Below, piece by piece: positions 48,701 through 58,205 of a stretch of DNA of 64,000 nucleotides. Source of the DNA: Turritopsis dohrnii (Eukaryota; Cnidaria; Hydrozoa; Anthoathecata; Oceaniidae); assembly GCA_027922465.2 (NCBI GenBank), contig BQMF02000225.1, forward strand, positions 496,001-560,000, in the 5' to 3' direction. Made by a program: the position numbers and the translations under genes. The number at the start of each line of letters is the position of its first letter. Position 1 is the first letter of the stretch. The notes under the pieces were generated by a model. That model had not been told where the DNA came from. It searched no databases and saw nothing but the letters and a program-made list of their open reading frames with translations.

Positions 48701-48892
48701 TCAACCAGTCTTGTAGATAAAACAAGTAGTGGAAATCCATGGAAACCAATAGCACAACTTCCGATTGCACAAGATGGTGGAAGCAGAAAAAATGGCAAAA
48801 GAAAAAAAAGGAAATCTACTTGGATAAAAAATTCCTATCAAAAGAATAAGATAACAAGATATGCTAATAAACCATCAGACATCAATCAGTAG
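45728..48892 (+). CDS. 1054-aa single-exon protein resembling DUF6119/TIGR04141, paralogue B
   Basis: An uninterrupted frame of 1054 codons, colinear with the 1038-aa protein. It has a longer acidic spacer near the N-terminus (about residues 40-63, rich in Asp/Glu). All diagnostic blocks are kept: VRQLEGN, SYWYKVKNDF, EGDYNE, GDRVLDV, IELFDV, LLHVKKG and SFVAKASLAALHERF. The middle (about residues 575-655) differs most from paralogue A, in both sequence and small gaps. The stretch 47780-48215 is nearly identical to paralogue A at DNA level. The basic tail is kept (KRKKRKS), but the end reads KITRYANKPSDINQ, without the YF of copy A. Both copies are intact while most other frames in the window are broken, which points to selection. 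Function unknown to me. Confidence 0.6.
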   Translation: MDPIDEETSNVSITVVQVRTPESLEVEHVLSYLKGKLEPQSDEIINDEENDDEEKNEEQMGITCKFDEEKILAKNGNERSVLCDVVTIGSFKTRTDVTNGDIEFYYWKATNGTKVYALLQSKKSNAWTKLYKLRNTKFPQSFAKTFLNPKEIKAINVQFLLGRNTGVTTMRYPDLFSFHESEIMKRYGVVRQLEGNVCNDGYGKKLREHCNIKDNNCLATIQAGQVKLPSRNRNTFDLLKFLDVSISMNNESGQKCTSWDFLTYIEKVTNAKKLNANLLKELFNAFKNGENPNKFKLDNFLVHERQEFFDNADVELIFNDLPCQWKCGSREMKGKDITVREVFDSVGKKLKNEEDIEKIKLGYYDYASNQYEERSLGDLLIAHLRLEDTDDDDIVNGTGFPKDDSDSDMAGSYFKYGSYWYKVKNDFHLQLLKFFISAVQGTLMTNKSMNDEEQPSILPWCTSHNKECPPTVSLMELLKHTTCITSEDASEEFEQKIKDLEKFLTTESPLINPEENDFLGKGEPDEHDGQLLNENLHILPRSVLGEAILKCSGKQSAGEVTKHSFMLKIQHALQESSNQKEFKQKLVKYLKEEGVEKNLKASKPINGLLSLIKYDKGKEPEIRTSLTEILEKSESTEERKDAFFVLAANEDKIINEIAQVMSQTCCNLIKRDKDSDRFLVSSPFLNKTTWSKIHNLNLGICPVKLIQYLRMHTPMSEGDYNELYHLSNCYCSNSNWKYIVGDRVLDVNIHYIELFDVMAYNKDEQKAYLLHVKKGFDASAYRDVCSQVQVCGEEIWSAVTSSSENTIFEKFFDVATAESNSVHRQLTKREVENYIAPDKATFLKQMLSNGLEFFVCIASCTNKYDDLEDVTQCQLNYSFQDSDFSDNKVVKILKEEGFIDKITATATGKSFCTKKKFVAIVEEAIKGEIDTNTIENVYDIIQEKTNSKCISSHTSFVAKASLAALHERFAYFLTMPGKRKMWLKVIKVRDNSTSLVDKTSSGNPWKPIAQLPIAQDGGSRKNGKRKKRKSTWIKNSYQKNKITRYANKPSDINQ

Positions 48893-50275
48893 CAACGTTT
48901 CTGTATTAGATAAATCCAAACAGACCATATTTCTTGGTTTCAAATATTAGATATTTTGGATACTACAATACGTGTCAGTGCTAAAATAAAAGAACACTCA
49001 AGAGTCCTTTTTTGGAGATTTTTTGGGTTTCAATTAATCTCAGATTATTCATAACATCGTTTTCAACTGTATATATTTTGCATTGTTTATTCAATTTCCG
49101 CGCTTTTAAGCGTAGGAAATTGTTTGGTTTACACATTCTATCTATCTATCTATCTATCTGTGTAACAGTTTTTTGCCGTTTTCGGAAAGTCCGTTCGGAT
49201 TTCGAATTGTTTGTTTATTCAGAATAGTTAATGAAAGACCCAAAACTCTATGCAAAATGTAATACTAAAAGGCCACTTTCAATATTAATTCATAAAATGT
49301 TAACTTTTTAATACTTTTGGAATACTTTTAGAAGTTATTTTAGCCGTTTTATGTTGAAAACTTCCCAGTTTAATTATCCTTTAAAATTTCCTTAAAAAGT
49401 CAGTAAAATATGCACACCGAGCACGTGAAACGTTCTCGAACCGATTTAGTTTATGTTATGAGGAAGTTGTATAATAGATTATTTAGAAGAAACTTTGAAG
49501 AAGAATTTTAAGACTTTATCTACTATTGCAATCGAAATATAATCATGAGAACGTTCCTTGGAGGAAATATTGATATTCAGCTGACTCTGGAAAAAAATTC
49601 TTGAAAAAGAAGGTGAATGTTTGATAGTAAACTAAACTTTGCTGTGAAAAAAACTTTAAAATCACAGCAGAAATGTATGTAGTATCAAAATTACTGGTGA
49701 ATACGTCATACGTCCTATCAATAAATGCATGAAATAACTTCATTTCATTTAATAAATATTACACCGAAAGTTGAAGATATTGAAAAAAAACAAAAACAAA
49801 TGACATTGTCATAGCTGCACAAATCACTTGTGTGTTGTGAATGAATTGATCCAAACATACATACTACAAGTATAAACATGTGCAAGATATTGGTGAACGA
49901 TATGTCTTATAAAACTGTTTTTTTGGCTCTGAAACATCATAGTGAATTGAAAAGCAGTAATAAATTAAAGAAGGGATTAGCTAATTTGGGGAATTCCAGA
50001 CTGTATCAAATTATTCATCACTGTACAATGGTCGGTCAATTTATCACTGTGTGGAACCGATTAGCTTTAAATTCACATTAAAAGGTTTTAAGATTACATT
50101 GTTCAAAATAATCCTGCAAACCGTTCAATGGAGGTACAATGATTTAGTTTGGATATATATATGTCAGGAAAACAAACTTTGGATGATGATTCAAATCCAA
50201 CCAATTATATACATACAATGAGATCACTAAAGCCTTGTGAAAATTTGGAGTGTAATATGTTCTAGGACACAATAC

Positions 50276-50912
50276 GGGGATTTTTTTTGCGTGGATTAAG
50301 TTTTGCGACTTTTGCGAATTTTAGTCAAATTCACAAAAATAAATTGACGCAAAACGTCAGAAATGAACGATTCGTGGAAATAAATGCATGCAAAATTTCA
50401 TGATTTTATTTGCTCATTTTTTGGCTCTGTGTACCTACAGAACTAACTTGTTGTTCGTATATAAAAATTCGTAACTAAAACTTTCATCACTGCTAATTTC
50501 AGACATGTTTCTTTTTCTCGTATAACATACGCTACATTTATTTTGAACTTTTGTACGTCATTATAAATTCTCGGCTCCAGATCCCAAACTTTTCAGCGAT
50601 CTTGAAAAGAAACGGCTTTATGCAGAAATATAAAGAGCTCATTCATGTAGAATAAAAGTTCTTTCGCTTATAAAATTATGATTTTATAAGTTATATTTAC
50701 AGAAGGTTAAGTAGAAAAGATTTTTGAAAAATTAAATTTTCAAGTTTAGTTCTCCTTTTAGGTATATTATAAAGTACACGCATTGCACTTTGTGCCCATT
50801 CGCAAATATAAATCCAAACATTTTCCTTTAGAAGCTCCGACTCAAAAAGTTAATCCACGCAAAACACTCTCAAACCTTGGCTCGCAAAAGTTAGTCCACG
50901 CAAAAAAATCCC
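50276..50912. mobile_element. MITE with GGGATTTTTTTGCGTGGA ends
   Basis: The left end reads GGGGATTTTTTTTGCGTGGA followed by TTAAGTTTTGCGA. The right end is the complement of GGGATTTTTTTGCGTGGACT followed by AACTTTTGCGA. The interior is AT-rich without a frame. Superfamily is not assigned; target duplication is unclear. Confidence 0.7.
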
Positions 50913-51037
50913 TTTAAGGTATATCATGTTTGAAAAGAACATTTTCATACAGATCCTAACAAAGTTTCATTGTGTCATTTGTCTTTTCGTGCACATTGGT
51001 GTTATTTATAAACTCTATGGAAGTGGTAATATGGAGA

Positions 51038-51202
51038 CAGTGGTGGATCTAGAGTGTAGTTGCAACTTGTGGAGAAGCGCATTGACATAATTTGTGACTT
51101 CAGTTCATATTATCAATGGGATTATTTGAACCTTTTTCTTTTATGTTTGAATTGCTAACACTCTCCTACACAAGTTGCGGCTTACCTCTGGATCCGTGAC
51201 TG
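51038..51202. mobile_element. Diverged relative of the small hAT-like MITE
   Basis: Ends CAGTGGTGGATCTAGAG and the complement of CAGTCACGGATCCAGAGG. The length and the inner ATTGCTAACACTCTCCTACA stretch match the elements at 6907 and 62411, with considerably more divergence. Confidence 0.7.
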
Positions 51203-52699
51203 GTTGGTTTAGTAGAAATAGATTTTCATATTGTATGTTATGTTGATTTAAGTTATGTATAAGCAATGTAATTTTTATCTTCTTGTAATCCTGTTAAATG
51301 TCATGGATTAAAATCTTTGAAATCCCCAAGTTTCTCCTGCTCTTATTAATGCAGTTATGAACAATTTCTTGTAATGTTTACTTAAATATATCACCAAATT
51401 CACATTTCTGGCAAAATTTGGAAGGTGTGCACGAAGAACAATTGTAAGGTCCTGATATCAAAGTCGGCAGTTACTTGCAGATCATAAATAGCCGAGGTCT
51501 TCAGTTTTTAAACGAGTTTGCTTGTATAACTTTAATAGTTTAATAGTGTTGTGAAAGTCTTCAATCCCATGCAGCCTTTTTTTCAAATGATTTTGGTTCA
51601 CTTCTATCGTATATCATTTTATTTTCCATGTGAACCGTAACTCGTATTTTGGGAATTGTGATAGACCTGTTCTCACATAAGCAGCAAGAAAAGATTGGAT
51701 AGTCATTCAGATATCTTGAAAGTTAGCCTAAAGCAATTTCCTCCAGGCCTAATGCGGAAATTGTTCAAGCCACTAGGCTTCTAGTTGTGAATTGAGTTAG
51801 GAAAGTATATTACATTTTGAGGCTATGACTTTCACGTAGAGTGTCGTGCATAATGTTAGCACCAGTAACTGTTGCCTCAAGTTGTTGTATCTTGTTTGGA
51901 AGATTTTGTATGAAAGTTTCTTTTACTCGTAGTTGGCTATTATGAAAGGTACAGGTAGTGTTCAGTTAAAATTTATGGAGAAGAGTTTAGTCACTTAAAG
52001 GAGATACGAAAAGCATGCACGTAGTTGTTACTTAAAACTGAAAAGAAATAGCATTACCCCAACTCTTACACTTTTTTGACTGACACTGAATACATCTTGA
52101 TTATAGCCAAACAAATAAAACAATTAAAATCTAAATTTAAAAATAAAATGGTTAGGTCATATATTTCGAAGTGTCAATAGTAAACTATTTGTTGGGATAT
52201 TGCCATTATTTCATACATATATCATTATAGTTGTGCTTTTGTTTTTTATATTTGCTGATCATCGCATATTCTTTCTTTTTTCATTTTTATCCTTTTATAT
52301 ACCACTATAAAAGTCACTGATTTATCTCAGCTATCTCAAACTTTTTCAAACTTAGGCAACAATTGCTCATCTTTCTCGCTTTACTTTCTGCATAGTTATA
52401 GCCTAAAGCTGTTGGAAAATGTATCATATGTAATAAACATTGGAATGTTTGCGGAGATTAGAAAACTATTATATACGTTATCTTTTCAATTACTTTCTCT
52501 TATATTGTGAAAAAAGTAAGACGTTTTAAATTTAGGAAGATTTCGTCTACCGGAACAGTATCATTTATTATCACTAAAGAAATGTATCATATCGTAGACC
52601 TTCTGATTTACGTTAGAGAACCTTTCAGGTCCATGATATCGTTAATCTCCAAACTTAGTACTTATATTTTACGTATTTGAAGTTTTAGGGCTAAGTATT

Positions 52700-52868
52700 T
52701 TAAAGAATATAGTTATCTTGATTGTAAAGTATTTCAACTTGATTAATGTGTAACAAAAAGCAATCCTTTGTTTCTGTAAGAAATGCTTCTCCCGGAACAT
52801 CTCTGCCATTATAAATAATTTGCATCTTATACTTCCCGAATAAAGTCCAACTTCTATTGTTAGGCCTA
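52700..52868 (-). CDS. Putative last exon, copy B of 20658-20828
   Basis: Minus strand. TTTTTCTGTTATAG acceptor-like site, then RSWTLFGKYKMQIIYNG, VPGEAFLTET and HINQ, with the stop at the same aligned place as copy A. About ten amino-acid changes and no frameshift or stop separate the two. This pattern would fit a real exon, but parent gene and upstream exons are unknown. Confidence 0.35.
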
Positions 52869-52978
52869 TAACAGAAAAACCAGGACCCTAAAAAAGAGGA
52901 CCCAAATGTGTATAGGTAATAATAAGTAAGTAATGGGCAATAAGTTTGTGAAACCAAATTGATCCTTTCAGATATCAA

Positions 52979-54370
52979 AATGGGTATGCACTACTCTAAA
53001 TATTCTGAATTTCTGAATTCGATATGTGCTGTCCATCTTTCTAGCAGATCTTCCAAATCGCTAGCACAAAAAGGAAACATAGACTTCGAAAAGGTATCAA
53101 AACCAACATATAAACTAAAATCAGAAATTTCTGCCTTAGTTTGATCGACTATATGGCATGTATCATATTTGCAAGTTACAAGTATTTTCAACCTGAATTG
53201 ACAATCATGACCTGTTTATAAAAAGTCTTAAAGAAATTCAAAAAACCGGTTTAACCGGTAAAGGAAAAATATGTTACTTTCTATGTGGAGTGTTTAATTT
53301 CAGGTTAGAACTTCTAACTCCAGGTTAGAATACTAAGTCGAGGTATGAGTATCCAGTCGTTTTTTATAACGCTTTGAAGTATCGAAATGTCCGTCCGACA
53401 GACCCTAATGTGAATGCCGTTTTGAAAGGTATGAACAAAACTGTTGCTTATATTTCCTTACTACTTACATCCACCGAGTTCGAGAAGCAAAAGGAAGCCA
53501 TGCAGAGATGGATGAAGAAGACATTCTGAGTTTGAATGACGATGATGTTGCCGACATACCTTTAGCACAACCGTTAGCAGCTGTAACGGAAATACTCCCA
53601 GGTCTATCTTAATGGATTGCCTTTGAATGGTTTGAATGTAATCTTCCGGATTTTGAAGAAATATTATCTAAAACTTTTATGAAAGCTGGCTTTGACATGT
53701 ACAGCCTGTAAAAGATGAGAATAAAAAAATGTACTTTAAAATTTACTCTACCATGCATAGGCAATAGATCCTTATTCGTATTCGTTATATATCGTGTTGA
53801 AAGACCATAATTACGACAAAGAAGCAGCAGAAATTTCAAATTCCCCATCAACACCGTTAATGTGACGGAAGTTTTCTTCTAAGGCAGTACGGACAGTCTC
53901 AATTTATTTAAATGTTCAAACCCGAGAAGAGGTTGTACAAGGATGCAGTCATATAAGATTTACAAATTTGGTTTACACACTTTGAAGAAAACTAAGAAAC
54001 AAAGATGTGCCGCTTGTTTTTTTTTTTAATTGATTTTTTATACATTACATCTTACCACGTCAGATTTTTCATTGTTTGTGACCAGTCATATCTGCCGTAT
54101 CATTGTGTTAATCAAGGTTGTAGGCAAAGCACTTGCAACTTGGGGACCTTGTAACTAAACAATATATTTATTTTTTGGTTCCCAATAGAGCCAGGGAAAC
54201 TTACCAGGCATATTCAACTGTGGCGGCGTATCCTCAACTATCTTTGCTATCACAGACACAGGATTTTCTTTATAGTTTGACTTCCTATCTTTCGAACATC
54301 TCCCTAACTTGAACGATTTATTTGGCAGCGTAAAAATTAATTAAGAAACTCGCATAAGTCACTTTCGCGT
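52979..54370. other. Interval without a convincing gene
   Basis: A short acidic frame at about 53475-53612 on the plus strand contains HAEMDEEDILSLNDDDVADI and ends in a stop after ILPGLS. It may be another transposase tail. Nothing else is recognised. Confidence 0.35.
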
Positions 54371-54374
54371 TATG

Positions 54375-54818
54375 AACATTTTCTTGCCACCAAATACAAC
54401 ATCAATGCTTCAGTCAATGGATCAGGGTGTCATAAGATCTTTAAAAGTTTACTACAAGTCATTGTCTGTCCGAAATTGAAGCCATAGAGAAGAACAAGCC
54501 ACTTAAGATTATCCTTTCAAAGATCTACAAGTGACATTGGATGAACTTGCCGTTCATGCATCAGAGATTTTCTCCGAAGGAACCACTGCTGCTGACGTCA
54601 TATCTGCAGTTGACTCCGTCATAAACACAGAACCAGTTATGACTGATGATGAAACTTTATTTGACATGCTAGATCAAGATGATCATGCGAAGGAAGAAGG
54701 CGACGATGATACTTCATATATTCAGCCAAGTTTTCCCAAGTCTGATGAAATTCACCGAACACTGGAGGTCTTGTGTGAATATATGCCCTTCAGTGATAAT
54801 TTGTATGTGTATGTGTAA
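54375..54818 (+). pseudogene. Tigger/pogo transposase, C-terminal fragment
   Basis: Two colinear segments. The first (about 54375-54470) has the DQGVIRSLKVYYKS block that carries the last Asp of the DDE triad. The second (54531-54818) encodes LDELAVHASEIF, a helix and a highly acidic stretch, then LEVLCEYM near the end, as in Tigger/jerky C-termini. The two lie in different frames, so at least one frameshift has occurred. The catalytic N-terminal half is missing. Confidence 0.65.
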
Positions 54819-55039
54819 TGTTGTATACACTAATGTGTCAATCAAATAAACACTATTGTGGAGAACGAGTTAATCGCAAAGTTAAAACAAGTTAATATAC
54901 GAGAGTATTTTCAAAAGAAGTAAAATCATTGACTAGCACAATATGCTATTTTGATATTTTTTGTTGAAGAAGAAAAATCGCCTTAAGTCAAACTAATGTT
55001 TCTGGTCCATTAGAGGTTCGAGTAATTGAGAATTAACTG
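54375..55039 (+). mobile_element. Tigger/pogo relic, 3' part
   Basis: The plus strand keeps the end of a DDE transposase: FLPPNTTSMLQSMDQGVI near 54378-54431, which includes the third catalytic Asp. The acidic C-terminal tail (MTDDETLFDMLDQDD) closes at 54818. The right end is the complement of CAGTTAATTCTCAATTACTC, a Tigger-like tip, followed by TA at 55040. The left end was not found. Confidence 0.7.
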
Positions 55040-55466
55040 TAGTTAATCGTGCAAACTGATTTAAATAGAATGTTTTAAATATCATTAGGACAAATCCATC
55101 GATTCATCGACATAACAATTTTCTGAAAGAGCTTTAGAAATATAACTTTCATATTTTTAACTTATCTCTTTTCGACTAGAACTCCAAAAAACATCTTGAA
55201 TAGGTACAAATACTTCCTACTTAAAAAAAGTGACAAAGTTAAGTAAAGCTGAATGAGCTTTCTACTGTTCGACCTCTTTATAATTCGAACGAAGTTTCTG
55301 CACCTTGGAGAATTCCAATTGCAGAGAGTTTACTATTAAGAAATACGTCCGACATATTTTCTGCGGGATGGATCTGATGATGTCATTATTATTTGGCCAC
55401 CCTGCTCCGCAGTCCCTGAAGGTAAGCCGTTTTTTGAGTTATCAACTGGCACAAAATAAAACGATA

Positions 55467-55893
55467 CCATATTTCCTATAATAAACGCCGCCCTCTATTA
55501 AACGCTGCACTTATAGCCGAACGTTTGTAGTAAACGCCGCCCTCTAATAAACGCCTCCCTCTATTAAACGTCGCATCTTGAAAAGCGGCGTTTATTAGAA
55601 AACAGGTTAAACAAGAATTATAAAAAAGCTTTCATCTCATGCAAGAGAACGGCGACAGTGATATTGCTCTTCTTTGACATTTTCATGAACATATCTGTTG
55701 TGTAAAACATTTTCACACAATCTTTTGTAACCTTTTTAAGGATAAGGAAGCATTATTGTTTAAGTTTGCTTCTGTCCAATTTTTCATTTTGTAATAAACG
55801 CCGCCCTCTAATGAACGCCTCCCTCTATTAAACGCAACATCCAAAACCTTGAATTTGTAATAAACGCCGCGGCGTTTATTAGAGGAAATATGG
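55467..55893. mobile_element. pogo-like MITE with AATAAACGCCGCC motifs
   Basis: Ends CCATATTTCCTATAATAAAC and the complement of CCATATTTCCTCTAATAAAC, both flanked by TA (55465-55466, 55894-55895). The motif (A/T)AATAAACGCCGCCCTCTA and its variants recur four times at the left and several times at the right. This subterminal repeat layout resembles the element at 9207-9727. Confidence 0.8.
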
Positions 55894-55895
55894 TA

Positions 55896-56454
55896 CTTGT
55901 GTTTTTTTTTTGTATTATTAAGGAATTTTATAATGTTCACATGAACTATTGTTCATGTTTGTTCAAATCTATCAACATTGTAAATCAAACAAAGAGTTTC
56001 GTGGAAATTTGTTATCTAAACTATATCATGAGTCTCTGTTTATATAAAAGTTTTTATCAAGAACAAAATGCATGCGAATTAAGTAACTTGAAAAATAATG
56101 TTTTAAATTTACTAAGGTAAATCATCGTATGTTCGTTGGTTACTCCTATTTTATGAATTTTTAGTGTTTGTAGCGGTTGAATGGTATTTTTTATTTTGTT
56201 GCTTAGGTCATAATATATTTCCAAGATTTTATTACGTGATAAGATGTTTTTTGTAGAACGTTTATCATTTACGGTGACAGTTCAATAAGATGATCTTATA
56301 GGATTTTTTCTTAGGCGGTTAAGTTCGAATTTCTCTAATCGAAAAAAATCTTAAAAACTGTTTTTCTCTTTTTAATTTCTAGAAGGTAGTTGAAACTGCT
56401 TTGACTTTCCTATAGTTAACCAGATATAAGAACAGTCCAACGAATGGTAACAAA
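55896..56454. other. AT-rich spacer
   Basis: No gene. The stretch GTTTCGTGGAAATTTGTTAT near 55998 also occurs near 10224 in duplication copy A, so a diverged fragment of that region may be present here. Confidence 0.4.
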
Positions 56455-56792
56455 TACGTCCTTTTTATAAGCAAACAAGGTCTGACGTTGGTAGTAATGT
56501 TGCTTAAAAATTGACCATTTTTTAGTAGTAAAGGTGCTTAATTTGTTGCTAAGCATTAATCGACAATACATACATGTCCTATCTTGAAAACCTTTTTGTA
56601 AGTTTTAGTTGTTTAATTAAAGTATCAAGTATAAAGTCTAGGACATTCATATCATTATAAGAGCACGCAACCTACGCCTACAACCTAGTGTAACAACGTA
56701 GTATAGCAATTTTAATAAATATGCTGTGGCTATGCCAGTGTTTCATGATTTCCAAATTGCATGTTGCTAGTTTATCTAAGATTCTGGTAATA
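56455..56792 (+). repeat. 330-bp direct repeat, left copy
   Basis: It matches 60190-60525 in the same orientation, with shared stretches such as TAGTAGTAATGTTGCTTA and AAAGTCTAGGACATTC. The two copies flank the heptad minisatellite and the SAM-HECT pseudogene. The left copy ends in the MITE at 56793. Confidence 0.75.
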
Positions 56793-57443
56793 GTGTAATG
56801 CGGGGCAAAACGAGACAGCGGGACAATACGCGACAGAAAAATATATACTTTGATATCAGCCGTTCGGCAGTTTCTACGGCCATTTCAAATGCTGAGTCTT
56901 AAAATACACCATCTTGGCGCCTTTTTTCATTATTAATATTAGCAAGAAGTGGTTATCAAACAGAAGAAAAGTTAAGCGATTTTACGAGCACCGATTTTAT
57001 TTGTGAATTTTCAGGTTTGTTATTTTTTTATATATTCTGAAAATATTATTTGTTTGCAAATTCTGCTTCTTTGCCTTTAATGTTGTGTTTTAAAAGATTA
57101 GTATGGCATCGCTTCTTCATGGTTTTGTAAAGTTTATTATGTTTTTATTTGTACTTCGTTTATTTTTGGGGTCAAATAAAGTGTACCTAAAGTGGACAAA
57201 ACGAGACATGTATTATCATCTACCTTCTAGAAACATTCAGGTTAGGGGTAAAATGAGACACCTGTGACCTACCGGATTTTGCCTGTGACGTCATAAGGAC
57301 AGCAAGAATAAAAAAATAAAAACCATCGTTGTGACCTAAAAGCACTCTTGAATGAATACAAAACTAGAAATACATTGATTTATGCAGATATTTGCTATTA
57401 ATTACTTGTTATTGCTTAAGTGTCTCGTTTTGCCCCACATTAC
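56793..57443. mobile_element. MITE with GGGGCAAAACGAGACA ends
   Basis: Inverted ends GTGTAATGCGGGGCAAAACG and GTAGTAATGTGGGGCAAAAC (complement), flanked by TA. The right copy of the 330-bp repeat (about 60518) shows the empty site TGTAGTACTGATGC. Inner GGGACAA and CGAGACA motifs recur. No coding frame. Confidence 0.75.
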
Positions 57444-57870
57444 TACTGTTGCTTACATTTTTTTAAAAAGTTATTAGTGTTGCTTATAAAAATAACAAAA
57501 ATGTGTAGATATTAAAAATTAGAGAAGAGCCTAGGCAGAGAGAGTAGTTGAGAACTAAGTCAAAGGTCCTCAGTCAAAGGAGAGTTAAGTAGAACAGAAA
57601 AGCATGCCGGTAACCATATTGAAACTTCAGCCTGAAAAAACATAACGAGGATCTCATTCACTTCTTTGAACAAACCTGAAAACCCCTTATGCTAACGTTG
57701 CAGTACTACGTTGTGCGCTCTATGTAATAGTTTAAACGTCCCAGTCTTCATCCTTAGGTACTTTTATTAAACAACAAAATGGTACACAAAAGGTTTTCAA
57801 GATAGAACATATATATGGAACGCCGTAGCTGCCTTGTATGCAATAGTTTTATTTTCCCTTATGCCAAATG

Positions 57871-58150
57871 CATTACGTGCTGCGCTAACTTCATTGTGTG
57901 CTGCGCTAACTCCGTTATGTGCCGCGCTAACTTCATTATGTGCCGCGCTAACTTCATTGTGTGCCGCGCTAACTTCATTGTGTGTTGCACTTAAAGCATT
58001 ATGTCCCGCATTAAATTCATTACGCGCTACAAAAACTTCATTATGTGCTATGCTAATTTCATTGTGTTTTGCGCTAACTTCATTATGTGCTGCGCTATTT
58101 TTATTTTGCGTTCTAGATTCATTATGTGCAGCGCTAACTTCCTTATGCGT
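57871..58150 (-). repeat. 21-bp minisatellite coding a heptad (minus strand)
   Basis: About 13 units of a 21-bp repeat of the type GCGCTAACTTCATTATGTGC. On the minus strand they translate into AAHNEVS heptads within an open frame of 160 codons (57797-58279). Outer units vary (AKHNEIS, ARNEFNA) and inner units are nearly identical. No start context, signal or splice site makes it a convincing gene, but the frame is not interrupted despite unit divergence. Confidence 0.75.
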
Positions 58151-58205
58151 ACAAACTTTATACGGAGGAGGGTGAAAATTTGGAGAGTTGTTATGAAATG
58201 AGACG

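Larger units (their letters stand above)
49110..51790. other. 2.7-kb block present only in copy B
   Basis: Relative to copy A the sequence departs after TTGTTTATTCAATTTCC and rejoins near GGAAAGTATATTACATTTTG. Near the left edge is a short palindrome (CGCTTTTAAGCG) and a TATC microsatellite (about 49138-49158). AATTTCC/GGAAATT motifs occur at both edges (49093, 49117, 51742, 51763). Two further MITEs lie inside. No long coding frame exists. It may be one large composite insertion. Confidence 0.55.
40330..52915 (+). repeat. Segmental duplication, copy B
   Basis: Direct counterpart of 9060-20895. It lacks the MITEs at 9207-9727 and 10962-11895 and the block at 15530-16095. It has gained a MITE (43084-43282) and a 2.7-kb block (about 49110-51790). 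Non-coding parts remain alignable by eye, so the duplication is not ancient. The two copies lie about 30 kb apart with unrelated sequence between them. Confidence 0.85.

Noticed and set aside
49138..49158. TATC microsatellite as a functional element
   Set aside because: A simple tetranucleotide repeat, with no other sign of function.
57871..58150. CRISPR-like array
   Set aside because: Units are contiguous 21-bp repeats with no spacers, in an animal genome.
57834..58175. Plus-strand open frame made of CAALTSL heptads
   Set aside because: It is the other strand of the 21-bp minisatellite; a 21-bp period keeps several frames open.
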